A stretch of 55,236 nucleotides of DNA from Paludibacteraceae bacterium (GCA_017450435.1 JAFSTO010000011.1:1-55236), one strand, 5' to 3'. Counted from the stretch's first letter, positions 1 through 9,727 are shown. Translations and numbers: made by a program. Notes: generated by a model from the letters alone, not told the origin.

Positions 1-606
1 ATTCTGAGTCTGAGCGGTACCGTTGTTGAAGATGATGTTGGCACCCTTCTTCAGGTTATATACATAGAAGCCGCCTTCAAGTGTCGAGGTAATCTCGTCG
101 CCGGGCCAGCCTGCTGTCAGAGTAACGGTCTTTGGAGCGGCTTCCTCTGAATCAGCACTACCTGACTCGGTGTACCATGCATAGGCATATACCTTCTCCC
201 AACCCGTTACCGCAAACTTAACGGCTACGGTCTCAACTGCAGGAGTAGGAGTTACATAATCTTCGCCTGTTGTGCAGTTAATACGCTTGTAAGATTTGTC
301 GGCATAGACATTAAAACAAGCGTCTTCAGTAATCCCCTTAATGTCAGCGGTCTTATCCCCACCATTGTTATGGAAGAGAATATTTACCTTGTCGGCATCG
401 TAGAGAATAGAGTAAGTGCCGTCTTGAGCCTGCGGCATCAAACTCCCGGGCCATGCAGCGGTAATAGCCTTATCACTATCGTCCCAGGCATAGATATACA
501 AGGGAGTCATAGTGGTTGACTTCACCGTAATCTTCACTGTTGCATTCGCTGTGAAAGTGAATGCGGCAAGTAATACACTCGCCAAAAGAAGGAATTTCTT
601 TTTCAT
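1..606 (-). CDS. Secreted CBM26-type starch-binding protein, 3' end outside window
   Basis: A minus-strand reading frame starts at the ATG at 604-606 and stays open to base 1, giving about 202 residues without a stop. It begins with a signal peptide (MKKKFLLLASVLLAAFTFTA). Two related segments follow, one around residues 28-100 and one around 130-200. Each has the pattern of CBM26 starch-binding modules: an aromatic strand (YIYAWDD, VYAYAWY), then AWPG or GWPG, then an FHNNG or FNNG strand. CBM26 modules bind starch in amylases. The next genes on the same strand are amylases and a binding protein, so this is probably the last visible member of a starch locus. Whether a catalytic domain lies beyond the window edge cannot be seen. 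Confidence 0.75.
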   Translation of the reverse strand, partial: MKKKFLLLASVLLAAFTFTANATVKITVKSTTMTPLYIYAWDDSDKAITAAWPGSLMPQAQDGTYSILYDADKVNILFHNNGGDKTADIKGITEDACFNVYADKSYKRINCTTGEDYVTPTPAVETVAVKFAVTGWEKVYAYAWYTESGSADSEEAAPKTVTLTAGWPGDEITSTLEGGFYVYNLKKGANIIFNNGTAQTQN

Positions 607-697
607 GAAGGTAAAAATTTAGTTAATAATAAGGTTAATTATAAATATACAAAAGAGAATGCCGGCGAGAACTCTATCTTGCCGACATAATAATGTA

Positions 698-1588
698 TTA
701 ACGCACGAATTTGCGCCCTGCCTGTATCACTATACCGTGGTAGTCGGCAGTTACAGGCATTCCAAGTATGTTGTACATTGGTGCTTCTTCGTCGAAGGTA
801 ACATTCTCCAAACGGTCGGTCGAACCACTGCCTGCCGGAATAGCCAACTGCTTGCCTTCGATAGGTTCGCTCGATATCTCGAGTGTTCCGTCGCCATTAT
901 CATAAAGATAAATTTGTGTCGTTCCGGTAGGTACTTGCCATTTCTCATACTTGCCGCCACCGTTAACTTGCAGAGTGGCATGAGTGTGAGTAGCGTCCAC
1001 AAAAGCATCAGTCATATACTGTACACCTTCCTGACCATCAACCTGATAAAGAACGAAGATATAAGCTGCCTGACTGAAACTTATACTTGCTATACCGTCG
1101 AAGAACATGGTCTCGATATCGGGCTCTACGTCCTGTCCGTCAACATGTCCCTTCCAATAATAGCGTGGATTGCCGTTGCCGTCGCCACCACCGGGGTTGG
1201 TACCGGGATTAGTGCCGGGGTCGGTACCACCGGCTTCCTCTATATACCACATATCGTCGTTCATCTTCATCTTAATGTAGATGTTATACTTACCTGCAAC
1301 ATTACATGTCAGTGCATCGCTACCCGTTGCGAAGTTCTGATATGCTCCATACGGGTCGATTACGGCGATATTCCACTCGGTGTTAGACCCCTGGTTGAAG
1401 CACGTCAGTTTATCGCCCGCTTGCAGTTCAACTCCCTGAACGGCATACTGGTCGCGACCTTGATAATCACTCTCACCGGTAGGCTGAGCTTCATAGTCAG
1501 TCGTTCCGTTTACACGCACGAAATAAGGCGTAGCTGAAAGGTTCAAAAACATGGCAATTGCCATAAGTGAAGTAAAAATCTTTCTCAT
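698..1588 (-). CDS. Secreted non-catalytic glycan-binding protein with C-terminal sorting tail
   Basis: This 296-residue protein has a signal peptide (residues 1-19) and then a module of about 100 residues starting PYFVRVNG and ending DDMWYIE. That module closely matches the N-terminus of the amylase encoded just upstream. A Gly/Pro/Asn linker (about 119-139, GTNPGTNPGGG) leads to a second beta-rich domain (about 140-260). The last 27 residues (MYNILG...GIVIQAGRKFVR) match the tails of the two neighbouring amylases and resemble Bacteroidales outer-membrane or type IX sorting tails. No glycosidase motif is present, so an accessory starch-binding role is inferred from context. The gap to the upstream amylase gene is only 13 bp, so they are probably cotranscribed. 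Confidence 0.7.
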   Translation of the reverse strand: MRKIFTSLMAIAMFLNLSATPYFVRVNGTTDYEAQPTGESDYQGRDQYAVQGVELQAGDKLTCFNQGSNTEWNIAVIDPYGAYQNFATGSDALTCNVAGKYNIYIKMKMNDDMWYIEEAGGTDPGTNPGTNPGGGDGNGNPRYYWKGHVDGQDVEPDIETMFFDGIASISFSQAAYIFVLYQVDGQEGVQYMTDAFVDATHTHATLQVNGGGKYEKWQVPTGTTQIYLYDNGDGTLEISSEPIEGKQLAIPAGSGSTDRLENVTFDEEAPMYNILGMPVTADYHGIVIQAGRKFVR

Positions 1589-1601
1589 TGTTATAATGGT
1601 G

Positions 1602-3401
1602 TTAGTTGGTTTTAAGATATTTCTTCCCGTTTTGTATTACTATACCACGGTAGGTCTCGTCAACTCGCTGTCCGAGAATATTATACATCGGCTCTGCAGG
1701 ATCAAGTACGGTATTTCCAAGCTCAGTTTGTTCCACCTCACTGCCCATACCGGTGTAATATACCGCATACTTATCGCCTTTGCATGCGAGCGTGTATCCT
1801 GCTGGTTGAGCATCAGAAGCAGCAGAGCCTAACATAAGTTTTATATTACCCTTTTTTCCGTGCACCGTAGCCCGATAGTAGCCCGAACCGGCTTCTTCTT
1901 CCATTGTGCTCTCTGAATGAACACCTGCGGCCTTGCGAGCAGTAATCATCTTCTTTATCTCGTCGCCGTATCTAACCCAATGAGGATAGAACACGCATGG
2001 CACACCAGGCAGCGACAATATATAAGCATTGCATTGCAAAATAAGGCTCTCATTGTTAATCGACGAACCATCGCTCTTGTTTGCCACATCTTGCGCATCG
2101 GAACGATGGAAAGTGTCGTGGTTGTCAACAAAGGTAACGGCATAACGCTGATAACCCTTGCCACGCAAACCGGCATTTTTGCAATTATTATAATTACCAA
2201 AGAATATTCCATCGCGAAGAGCAGTATATTTATTTGCAAAGTCGAACACGAGTGTGTTCTTCCCGGCTTCGTCAATACGGGTTTTCAGACGCGCGGGGTC
2301 GCCGTTCCAATACTCTATTACCGAGAAATATGGTTTGGTTGCAGTGTTATAGTCGTTGATATGCGACACATGGTAACCCACACAATAGTCGTAGCGGAAC
2401 CCATCGTAACCGTAATACTTTATCAGCCACTGCAGATAGGCTTTGCACATTGCTTGCACCTCAGCATTCTTGTGGTCCCAGTCGCGTGCCGCTCCATAGT
2501 TGCGGTTACTCTCTTGTCCGTCGTCGTTGTTGCTGCCCACGGTGCAACGACTTGACCCTTCATCGTCTTTGGTTATCCATGTTGACTTAGGATAGAATGT
2601 CCCGAAATCGCCAAAGTTAAGGTCTGAGTAATCGCACCACGAACTCTTATTGGCACAGTGGTTGATAACGATATCGGCTAACACGCGGGTATTACCCTTG
2701 TGCAACTCTTCTATCAGCCCTTTCAGGTCGGTATTCGTACCATGATAACTCGACTGGACAGAATAGCGTTTAGGCAAATAACCATTTTCGTCGTTGGCAG
2801 AGTGAGAAGGAGCAAGCCATACAAGGTCGAAATAACGGCTTATCTCTTCGGCTTGACCTTTGAGAGTTGTCCACTTGGTGTTGCCATAGTTATCGCCCGA
2901 CTGACCGCCTTTGTACGAGTTCCAATAGAATGCCTGCAGCATCACATCGCCACACTCGGCAGGTACAGCAGAAGAATACTCTGTGCCGCCACCTTGGTTA
3001 CCACCGTTATTATCACCACCGTTATCACCGCCGCTATTGCCGCCTACAGACTCGATATACCACATATCGTCGTTCATCTTCATCTTTATATAGACATTGT
3101 AGGTGCCGGCAACGTGGCAAGTAAGAGCGTCGCTGCCTGTTGCGAAGTTCTTATATGCTCCGTATTGGTCGATTACCGCTATGTTCCACTCAGCATTAGT
3201 ACCCTTGTTAAAACATGTCAGCTTGTCGCCCGCTTGCAAAGATACATTCTCAGCAACATATTGGTCGCGACCCTGAAAATCTCTCTGACCGGTTGCTGAC
3301 GCAGCATAATCCCGACTACCATTCACACGCACGAAATAGGGCTCTGCCATCAGCGGCAGAACGGCAATAGATAATATGAATAGACTCAGTAACTTTTTCA
3401 T
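1602..3401 (-). CDS. Secreted GH13 alpha-amylase
   Basis: This 599-residue protein cleaves alpha-1,4-glucan (starch) outside the cell or at the cell surface. It has a signal peptide (1-19), the shared PYFVRVNG module (20-118), a Gly/Asn linker (119-140) and a GH13 barrel from about 145. The four GH13 motifs are visible: DIVINH (243-248), GFRYDYC with nucleophile Asp338, VIEYW with acid/base Glu363, and FVDNHD (424-429) with the transition-state Asp429. The C-terminal tail (YNILGQRV...GIVIQNGKKY) matches both neighbours. All catalytic residues are intact. It lies 13 bp upstream of the binding-protein gene and 25 bp downstream of a second amylase, suggesting one operon. Family assignment is firm; exact substrate preference is not determined. 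Confidence 0.92.
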   Translation of the reverse strand: MKKLLSLFILSIAVLPLMAEPYFVRVNGSRDYAASATGQRDFQGRDQYVAENVSLQAGDKLTCFNKGTNAEWNIAVIDQYGAYKNFATGSDALTCHVAGTYNVYIKMKMNDDMWYIESVGGNSGGDNGGDNNGGNQGGGTEYSSAVPAECGDVMLQAFYWNSYKGGQSGDNYGNTKWTTLKGQAEEISRYFDLVWLAPSHSANDENGYLPKRYSVQSSYHGTNTDLKGLIEELHKGNTRVLADIVINHCANKSSWCDYSDLNFGDFGTFYPKSTWITKDDEGSSRCTVGSNNDDGQESNRNYGAARDWDHKNAEVQAMCKAYLQWLIKYYGYDGFRYDYCVGYHVSHINDYNTATKPYFSVIEYWNGDPARLKTRIDEAGKNTLVFDFANKYTALRDGIFFGNYNNCKNAGLRGKGYQRYAVTFVDNHDTFHRSDAQDVANKSDGSSINNESLILQCNAYILSLPGVPCVFYPHWVRYGDEIKKMITARKAAGVHSESTMEEEAGSGYYRATVHGKKGNIKLMLGSAASDAQPAGYTLACKGDKYAVYYTGMGSEVEQTELGNTVLDPAEPMYNILGQRVDETYRGIVIQNGKKYLKTN

Positions 3402-3426
3402 CTTAGTGAATAACGCAGTTCGAACA

Positions 3427-6400
3427 TTATAACCTTATATACTTCTTACCATTTTGTATTACTACGCCTCTATAGTCGGCACCGACAGGTATGCCGAGAA
3501 CATTGTACATCGGTTGCGAGAAGTCCAACTCATCCTCACCCTGCTGCACTATATTCTCAACTGCCGAATCATCTATTTTACCATCGCAGTTAGGACTTAC
3601 CACCGCACGGTAGCAGTCGGCATTCCATACATAGCAAGTGTTTTCGGTAAGGAAGATATCCTGGGTTTGCGGTTTCTGGTTACCTTCGGTGAATATAACA
3701 TATATCTCTTTTACATCGTCTGCCAAAGTGTAAGTGTACCAATCGCCGTCTTTAGTAGTCCATTTCATTCCCGGCCAATGCGTGTTAGACTCTTTACCGT
3801 CGAGGGGATATGCCGTATCTTTATATGTTCCGCCCACTTTCACGCGGGTGAATGCGTATAAATATAAGTTTTCCCACTCTTCAGGCTTCATATACTTGAC
3901 AGTTATTGCACCCTCTTGCGGAGCCTTGTACTGATAAGTCTCTGTATATATAGGTGTCGTTACCTGATCGAGTACGGCAAAAGCCTGAACGGTAGTTGTT
4001 TGCTTAACATTGAAAGTAATAGAACCTTGAGCCGACAGTGAAGCCGTAGTAGGAGTAGTGCCATCAATAGAGTAATAAATCATTGCATTCTCGGCTCCTA
4101 CAGCTGTGAGTGTTATATCCATTCCTTCCTCTAAGTCGCGGAAGAAACCTGATTCAGGACTTATCACCATATCGAAGTCGGGGTTCAGCTCGGTATCACA
4201 TTCTAACAATACCTCTTCCGATGCCGCTGTCTCTTTGCCTTCGCGCCAGCCGTAGCAAACGTCGTAGTCGGCTATAAGGTCGTTAGAACGCACATTCACT
4301 CCGCCGCAATCGTCGCCCGAGTTAATGCAGAAATGTACGTTTTTCAACGAAGCATCGAACTCGTAGGAGAACCAGCCCTCAGCATCCATATAGATACGTC
4401 TGCCCGGATATGCACCCATCAGGTTCGAAGATGTAGGATTACCCTGCTCATCAACCCCGGGTAACCATGCGTAGAAATACACTTTATCCCACTCTGCGGG
4501 TTTATTGAAACGCACGCGGATACCGCGTTCAAGAGGTTCGCGATAGGTATATGTATAGGTCTGAACTTTCGACTTGGCATTGCCGCAAACACCCATAACC
4601 TTAAGAGTGGTTGTCTCTTTAAAGTTGAGAGGTGTGCTATATACACTTGATGAAGTTGTCGGTTCGGTGCCATCGGTGGTGTAGTAGATAGTTGCATTGC
4701 CGCTACCGCCTACTGCTTCTATCGTTACATCAATACCCCCCTCTTTATCTTCGAATGTAGTGCTCTCGGTAACTATCAGACCGGGAGCTACATCGCCAGA
4801 GCAGTTAACCCATATAGAGTAACCATTGCCGCTTGCGGCGAGTTTGAGGTTGTTATCCCAAGGAGTAGTGGTGGCTTTGTTTCCGAGTTGCAGAACAAGG
4901 AAGCCATGCTTGCCGGTAATGGTGCACTGATAACCACCCTTGCTTGCCGACTCGTCGGAAACAGCACTCTCAGAATGTACGCCTGCAAGATGACGAGCAT
5001 TAATCATTGCTTTGATAGCCTCTTTATGAGCCACCCAATGAGGATAGAACACGCAAGGAACACCCGGCATCGACAACATGAAAGCATTGGCTTGCAAAAG
5101 TTTGTCTTTCAATTCAGGCTTCATCGAATTACCCAAACCGCCAAACTCGTTATTGTCGCGCAAGAATGTGTCGTGGTTATCGACGAATGTTACGGCATAT
5201 TTGCTCATTCCGGCTCCAAGCAGACCGCTTCCCTTACAACCGTTGTAGTTTCCAGAGCATATACCATTATTGAAAGCGTCGTACTTTCCGGGGAAATCGA
5301 GCGACATGGTGTTACCCTGTGCATCGTTGATTGCCTGCTGTATAGCACCTACACTTGCCCACAACTCCATGAACGAGATGTAAGCACCGCCGGCCTTGTT
5401 GTAGTCGCCTATATGTGAAGCATGGAAGCCTTTGCAGTAGTCATAACGGAAACCGTCGTAATGCATTTCGTTGATGAGCCATTTGGCATACGCACGGCAC
5501 ATCTCACGAACCTTCTCCGAGTCGTGAGCCAAGTCGCGAGCAGCACCATAGTTCGACTCGTTCTTCCCGTCGTAATCAGGACCATCGTCTGCCGGACCGG
5601 TTGCTGTTCCCCAGCAATCACCTGCCTCGGCTTTGGTTCCGGGATTATTCATCTCGTCGGTACTGCATATATACGAACCGTCAGGTTCGAACTTACCGTA
5701 AGGACCGAAATCCTGAACGGCGAAGTCGCACCAACTCGTCATCGCTTCAAGGTGGTTTACCACCATATCAGCAACGACCTTCGTACCACTGTTATGGAAC
5801 TCGGCTATCAGTTTTTCGAGGTCGGCTCTGCTTCCCCAGTCGCTGTTCTGGTTAGAATACTGACGAGGGTGATAACCTGTTCCGCTTGCGTAACCACTTG
5901 GTGGCAACCATATCAAATCGAAATAGGCACCTATCTCTCCGGCCTGACCCAACAGCGTCTTCCAGCGAGTATTGCCATACTTGTCTGTGCCACGCTCAGC
6001 ATCGTTGTCCTTATAACTGTCGTAATAGAAACCCTGCAATAGCACATCTTCGCATGCAGACGGCACAGCCGAGCCATAACTCTCTTGCATGCAACAACTT
6101 GCAGTAAGACATATTCTCTGGGCATCGGTAAAAGAAATAGTAACATCGGCAGCACCTGAAATGCTAAACACGACGTTACCATCATTATCTCCTGTATAAC
6201 CCTGTGTACTACATGCTGCATCTACAGCCGAATATCCCCACGCACGGTCCCATGTACCATTGGTTATTTTGAACTTATACGAACCTGCAGGCAACTGACT
6301 GAAAGATATTGTGTTGTTTGTCAGTTTCACTGCTGCGGGGTTCCATTCCTCACCGCCAGTCCATGTACCATCACCGGTAAGATAAACATCGGTAATAGGA

Positions 6401-6789
6401 ACTGTACACGAACTCTCCTCACCGGTAGAGCAGTTAGACCCCTCGCCAATGTAAAGTTCGTCTTCTCCCCACTTGAGTTTGATATAAAAATCGTAGCAAC
6501 CTGCCTTAGTACAAGTTATCTGACCGGCAGACTTACCACCTGTAAAAGCATTTACGCTGTACGAATTAAGGTCAACCATCCACTTATCGCAAGTAGTGGT
6601 GTTAATAAGGCGGCATACATCGCCGTCTGAGAGCTGGACATGCGCAAGGAACTGGTCAAAACCTTCATATACGCCTGCCGCCTCAGCATTTACTACTTTC
6701 AAACCATTAATTTCAATTCCGTAAGTTTGAGCTAACAAGCCGCTAACACATGCAAAACTTACGATTATTGCAATAATAGATTTCTTCAT
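3427..6789 (-). CDS. Large multimodular secreted GH13 alpha-amylase
   Basis: A 1120-residue extracellular starch hydrolase. Modules in order: signal peptide (1-20); a divergent copy of the module shared with the next two genes (21-117); a pullulanase-like carbohydrate-binding segment (about 132-230); GH13 catalytic region (about 240-670); a chitobiase-C-like beta segment (about 675-750); a CBM26-like module with AYPG (about 755-850); a second chitobiase-C-like segment (about 875-955); a second CBM26-like module with HWPG (about 958-1062); and the family sorting tail (YNVLGIPV...VVIQNGKKY). Catalytic motifs are DMVVNH (341-346), GFRYDYC with Asp450, FMELW with Glu475 and FVDNHD with Asp540. 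It is first in the starch operon, behind a clear Bacteroidetes promoter. The many binding modules suggest attack on granular or insoluble starch (inference). Confidence 0.92.
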   Translation of the reverse strand: MKKSIIAIIVSFACVSGLLAQTYGIEINGLKVVNAEAAGVYEGFDQFLAHVQLSDGDVCRLINTTTCDKWMVDLNSYSVNAFTGGKSAGQITCTKAGCYDFYIKLKWGEDELYIGEGSNCSTGEESSCTVPITDVYLTGDGTWTGGEEWNPAAVKLTNNTISFSQLPAGSYKFKITNGTWDRAWGYSAVDAACSTQGYTGDNDGNVVFSISGAADVTISFTDAQRICLTASCCMQESYGSAVPSACEDVLLQGFYYDSYKDNDAERGTDKYGNTRWKTLLGQAGEIGAYFDLIWLPPSGYASGTGYHPRQYSNQNSDWGSRADLEKLIAEFHNSGTKVVADMVVNHLEAMTSWCDFAVQDFGPYGKFEPDGSYICSTDEMNNPGTKAEAGDCWGTATGPADDGPDYDGKNESNYGAARDLAHDSEKVREMCRAYAKWLINEMHYDGFRYDYCKGFHASHIGDYNKAGGAYISFMELWASVGAIQQAINDAQGNTMSLDFPGKYDAFNNGICSGNYNGCKGSGLLGAGMSKYAVTFVDNHDTFLRDNNEFGGLGNSMKPELKDKLLQANAFMLSMPGVPCVFYPHWVAHKEAIKAMINARHLAGVHSESAVSDESASKGGYQCTITGKHGFLVLQLGNKATTTPWDNNLKLAASGNGYSIWVNCSGDVAPGLIVTESTTFEDKEGGIDVTIEAVGGSGNATIYYTTDGTEPTTSSSVYSTPLNFKETTTLKVMGVCGNAKSKVQTYTYTYREPLERGIRVRFNKPAEWDKVYFYAWLPGVDEQGNPTSSNLMGAYPGRRIYMDAEGWFSYEFDASLKNVHFCINSGDDCGGVNVRSNDLIADYDVCYGWREGKETAASEEVLLECDTELNPDFDMVISPESGFFRDLEEGMDITLTAVGAENAMIYYSIDGTTPTTASLSAQGSITFNVKQTTTVQAFAVLDQVTTPIYTETYQYKAPQEGAITVKYMKPEEWENLYLYAFTRVKVGGTYKDTAYPLDGKESNTHWPGMKWTTKDGDWYTYTLADDVKEIYVIFTEGNQKPQTQDIFLTENTCYVWNADCYRAVVSPNCDGKIDDSAVENIVQQGEDELDFSQPMYNVLGIPVGADYRGVVIQNGKKYIRL

Positions 6790-6842
6790 TTTTGTTAATT
6801 TGGTGTGTTATGGTAATTATAATTTAATAGCAAATTTGCTCG

Positions 6843-6874
6843 CAAATTTACATTTTTTTTATTTAACAACCAAA
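6843..6874 (-). promoter_or_regulatory. Bacteroidetes-type promoter of the amylase operon
   Basis: On the minus strand a TTTG box (6871-6874) is followed after 20 nt by TAAATTTG (6843-6850). This matches the Bacteroidetes primary sigma consensus (TTTG, 19-21 nt, TAnnTTTG). Transcription should start near 6836, about 45 nt before the ATG of the large amylase. No Shine-Dalgarno sequence precedes that ATG, as is usual in this phylum. Confidence 0.75.
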
Positions 6875-6992
6875 TAATTTTACAAAAAAACAAGAAAAAT
6901 ATTGCAATTTTCATACTTGTAAGACCATTTCGACTCACCCAAAACACACTATTTTAGTCCGATAGACTTGAGTCAGCAGTAAGCAGTAAGTA

Positions 6993-7700
6993 TCACCCTT
7001 TCACCTTATCACCTTTCATTTGCACCTCCACTACCACAAGTGTGTTGTTTTCTACACGGAAAGAGATATGATAGCCGGAGTACTCGAAATTATATATTCG
7101 GTTGGCATCGCTATGATACTGAGGCCTCGGGTCTTCTGCCAATATCTCTTTCAGTTCGGCGAGTGTCTGCTCGTCAAGCCGGTGGCTAAGTCCGTCAGGA
7201 AAACGCACCTCAAGGCGGTAATCGGTATGAAGGGATGCAAAGCCGCAAGTGGCTTCGGTGTGAATATCTGTATATGGGAGATATGGCTTGATATCGAATA
7301 TCGGAGTTCCACTCATCAAATCTGCACCGCTCACCCAAAGCACTACGCCCTCGGTTTGCGTTTTCTCTACCCTTACGAGTTCCACCGACGAGAGACCTAA
7401 GTTATTAGGGCGGAAAGGCGAACGCGTGGCAAACACCCCTACCCTTTTGTTTCCTCCCAAACGAGGTGGACGAACCGTAGGAGTCCACTCCGTTTGCGAC
7501 CTCTTACTTTCAACCTCCGAGAACCCCCATATAAGCCATAAATGCGACCACTGCTCTATTCCGCGAAGAGCCTCCTCCACCCTGTAATCAGGTTCGAAAA
7601 CTATACGTGTAAGAACAGATTTGGCACGCCCCGACTGGCGAGGTATGCCAAACTTAGAACTGAAACCATTATATGCATGCGCAATGGCGTGAATCTCCAT
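6993..7700 (-). CDS. trmO: tRNA (m6t6A37) methyltransferase TrmO
   Basis: A 235-residue protein of the TrmO/YaeB (TsaA-like) family. It uses S-adenosylmethionine to methylate the N6-threonylcarbamoyl group of A37 in certain tRNAs. Family hallmarks are the start (IAHAYNGFSSKFGIPRQSG), the WSHLWLIWGF segment and the RSPFRPNNLGLS motif around the SAM site. A C-terminal region with DPRPQYHSD is also typical. It starts 15 bp after rnfA and is probably the last gene of the rnf transcript, though nothing in its function requires that. The downstream 200 bp before the amylase promoter holds no clear terminator. Confidence 0.9.
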   Translation of the reverse strand: MEIHAIAHAYNGFSSKFGIPRQSGRAKSVLTRIVFEPDYRVEEALRGIEQWSHLWLIWGFSEVESKRSQTEWTPTVRPPRLGGNKRVGVFATRSPFRPNNLGLSSVELVRVEKTQTEGVVLWVSGADLMSGTPIFDIKPYLPYTDIHTEATCGFASLHTDYRLEVRFPDGLSHRLDEQTLAELKEILAEDPRPQYHSDANRIYNFEYSGYHISFRVENNTLVVVEVQMKGDKVKG

Positions 7701-7715
7701 ATCTGATAACGGATA

Positions 7716-8315
7716 TTATACCACTCCTGAAAAGCCCATGAATGCCATAGCAAGCAGACCGGCTACAAGCAATGCTATAGGCGTACCTTCCATGGCGCGA
7801 GGCACTTTGTTGAGCGACAACTGCTCACGGATACCTGCAAACAGCACCAACGCAAGTGCAAAACCTATTGCCGTAGCAAAAGCGAACACCGTACCTTGCA
7901 ACAATTCCGAGTGTGCTCCGGGTATTTTACTAACCCATGTGCCGTCGCCTACCATAATAGCCACACCAAGGATGCAGCAGTTGGTGGTAATAAGCGGAAG
8001 GAAAACACCCAATGCCTGATATAGCGACGGAGATATCTTTTTGAGTATCAACTCTATCATCTGAACCAATGCAGCGATAACAAGGATGAATAATATCGTT
8101 TGCAAGAACTCAACATGGAACGCTTCGAGAACATACTTCTGCAAAAGAAAAGTTACTATTGTTGCCAAAGTAAGTACAAAAGTTACGGCGGCACCCATAC
8201 CGAGGGCGGTGTCGATTTTCTTACTTACACCTAAGAACGGACAGATTCCGAGGAATTGCGAGAAAACGATATTATTAACGAATATCGCCGATATGAATAT
8301 CAATAGATAAACCAT
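7716..8315 (-). CDS. rnfA: Rnf complex membrane subunit RnfA
   Basis: A 199-residue integral membrane protein with about six hydrophobic segments, opening NNIVFSQFLGICPFLGVSKK, which is diagnostic of RnfA (related to NqrE). RnfA is one half of the antiparallel RnfA/RnfE pair in the ferredoxin:NAD+ oxidoreductase that couples electron transfer to Na+ or H+ translocation. It is the last rnf gene here, 30 bp after rnfE, giving the usual order rnfB-C-D-G-E-A. Length matches the family. Confidence 0.95.
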   Translation of the reverse strand: MVYLLIFISAIFVNNIVFSQFLGICPFLGVSKKIDTALGMGAAVTFVLTLATIVTFLLQKYVLEAFHVEFLQTILFILVIAALVQMIELILKKISPSLYQALGVFLPLITTNCCILGVAIMVGDGTWVSKIPGAHSELLQGTVFAFATAIGFALALVLFAGIREQLSLNKVPRAMEGTPIALLVAGLLAMAFMGFSGVV

Positions 8316-8345
8316 ATATTTATGTTATTTTAAGTTTCTTGCTTA

Positions 8346-8930
8346 TTATTTCTTTATCTTGTTAAATGCCGCCATAAGGAATGCCAAACAGATGAATGCC
8401 CCCGGTGCGAGAACGAATATCAGTTGCGCATAATCGGCAGGATAGACGGTGAGTCCGAATACAGAACCGGCACCAAGAAATTCGCGCACAGCACCAAGTA
8501 CTGTAAGTGAGAGGGTGAAGCCAATACCCATTCCCAAACCATCAAGAAGAGAAAGACCTACCGAGTTTTTTGCAGCAAATGCCTCGGCACGACCTAACAC
8601 TATGCAGTTAACCACTATAAGCGGTATGAACAAACCTAAGGTCTCGTAAAGGTCGGGAAGATATGCTTGCATTAGTAGTTGCACCATAGTTACGAATGTG
8701 GCTATCACAACAATAAATGCAGGAATACGCACCTTGTCGGGAATCAGATTCTTAAGCAACGAAATAACTAAATTCGAGCACACCAGCACAAACAACGTTG
8801 CCAAACCCATCGACATACCATTGATAGCCGATGTTGTGGTAGCAAGTGTGGGGCACATACCGAGCACGAGTCCGAAAGTAGGATTCTCACGGATAATACC
8901 GTTAGTTAATGTATTTAGAGCTTTATTCAT
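8346..8930 (-). CDS. rnfE: Rnf complex membrane subunit RnfE
   Basis: A 194-residue multi-spanning membrane protein starting MNKALNTLTNGIIRENPTFG, with the GMCPTLATTTSAING segment typical of RnfE (related to NqrD). It pairs with RnfA in the membrane core of the Rnf complex and helps form the buried iron-sulfur site thought to link the two halves. It lies 31 bp after rnfG and 30 bp before rnfA, as in an operon. Nothing is truncated. Confidence 0.95.
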   Translation of the reverse strand: MNKALNTLTNGIIRENPTFGLVLGMCPTLATTTSAINGMSMGLATLFVLVCSNLVISLLKNLIPDKVRIPAFIVVIATFVTMVQLLMQAYLPDLYETLGLFIPLIVVNCIVLGRAEAFAAKNSVGLSLLDGLGMGIGFTLSLTVLGAVREFLGAGSVFGLTVYPADYAQLIFVLAPGAFICLAFLMAAFNKIKK

Positions 8931-8961
8931 CGTTTTATTCGGATTTATTAGAGATATTTGT

Positions 8962-9642
8962 TTATTGTTGTTCGAACAACTTGTGGATTTGCTCTTCTGT
9001 AATATTTATTTTCGAAAGGCTGAATGTTGAATCGGCTTCTTGCTGCACTGCAACCTCGTCCAATTCATCAAAAAGCCTGACTGCCCCTAACTCATCGGAT
9101 GCAAGTTTCACTGCGCGCAGGAAAGCACGCGAAGTGATAGTGGCAGCAGTGATAGCATCCACATCGCCGCCGTCTTTGCTCACAAAGAATTTCTTTTCTG
9201 ACGGATTCAGACCGACAATGCACTGTTTGCCCTTATTTGTCTTAAACCAATCCACCATGTTTGCTCCCAAGCCCGGAGTCTCACTCTGGCTGAGAACCGT
9301 ATATCCTGTTATCACGCCTGTGGTGTCGAATCCAACCATCAACGAGATAAGTCCGTTAAAGGCATTAGAGTCGGAGGTCTGAACAGAATAGCCTGCCAAA
9401 TCACCACTCTCATCAAATGCTTTATAAACAACTACGTTGCGGCCTCCCTCCACCGTAGTAAAAGTATAATTACCTTCCTGCGACAACACTTCGGCTTTCG
9501 CACGGTCTTGCTTCAACTGCTGAGCATCGGCTATCGGATCTTTGGTCAATGCATAAACGCCTCCTAACAAAGCACCGGCAAAAGCGGTGATAAGGGTAAG
9601 CGATAACAGCATGTTTTTTAAACTTGATTCTAACTTATTCAT
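8962..9642 (-). CDS. rnfG: Rnf complex flavoprotein subunit RnfG
   Basis: A 226-residue protein with one N-terminal membrane anchor (about 10-32) and a periplasmic FMN-binding domain. The covalent flavin motif is TAATIT at 165-170, with Thr170 the predicted FMN attachment residue; the family consensus is S/T-G-A-T-x-T, and here Ala replaces the Gly. SQSETPGLGANM (118-129) is also conserved in RnfG/NqrC. The C-terminus extends about 30 residues beyond the core with acidic and Gln-rich sequence. There is an 85-nt gap from rnfD, the longest among the core rnf genes, with no promoter recognised in it. Confidence 0.93.
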   Translation of the reverse strand: MNKLESSLKNMLLSLTLITAFAGALLGGVYALTKDPIADAQQLKQDRAKAEVLSQEGNYTFTTVEGGRNVVVYKAFDESGDLAGYSVQTSDSNAFNGLISLMVGFDTTGVITGYTVLSQSETPGLGANMVDWFKTNKGKQCIVGLNPSEKKFFVSKDGGDVDAITAATITSRAFLRAVKLASDELGAVRLFDELDEVAVQQEADSTFSLSKINITEEQIHKLFEQQ

Positions 9643-9727
9643 TTCTACAAGTTTTTATTTCAGAATTAGTCTGTTTCTCTTATTGGGTTCTATAATGGAA
9701 ACTTCTACAAATTGCTATAGAAAACCA

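Noticed and set aside
659-1537. Plus-strand frame of 292 codons opposite the binding-protein gene
   Set aside because: It is antisense to a well-supported secreted protein, has no known motif and no promoter; long antisense frames are common in this GC range.
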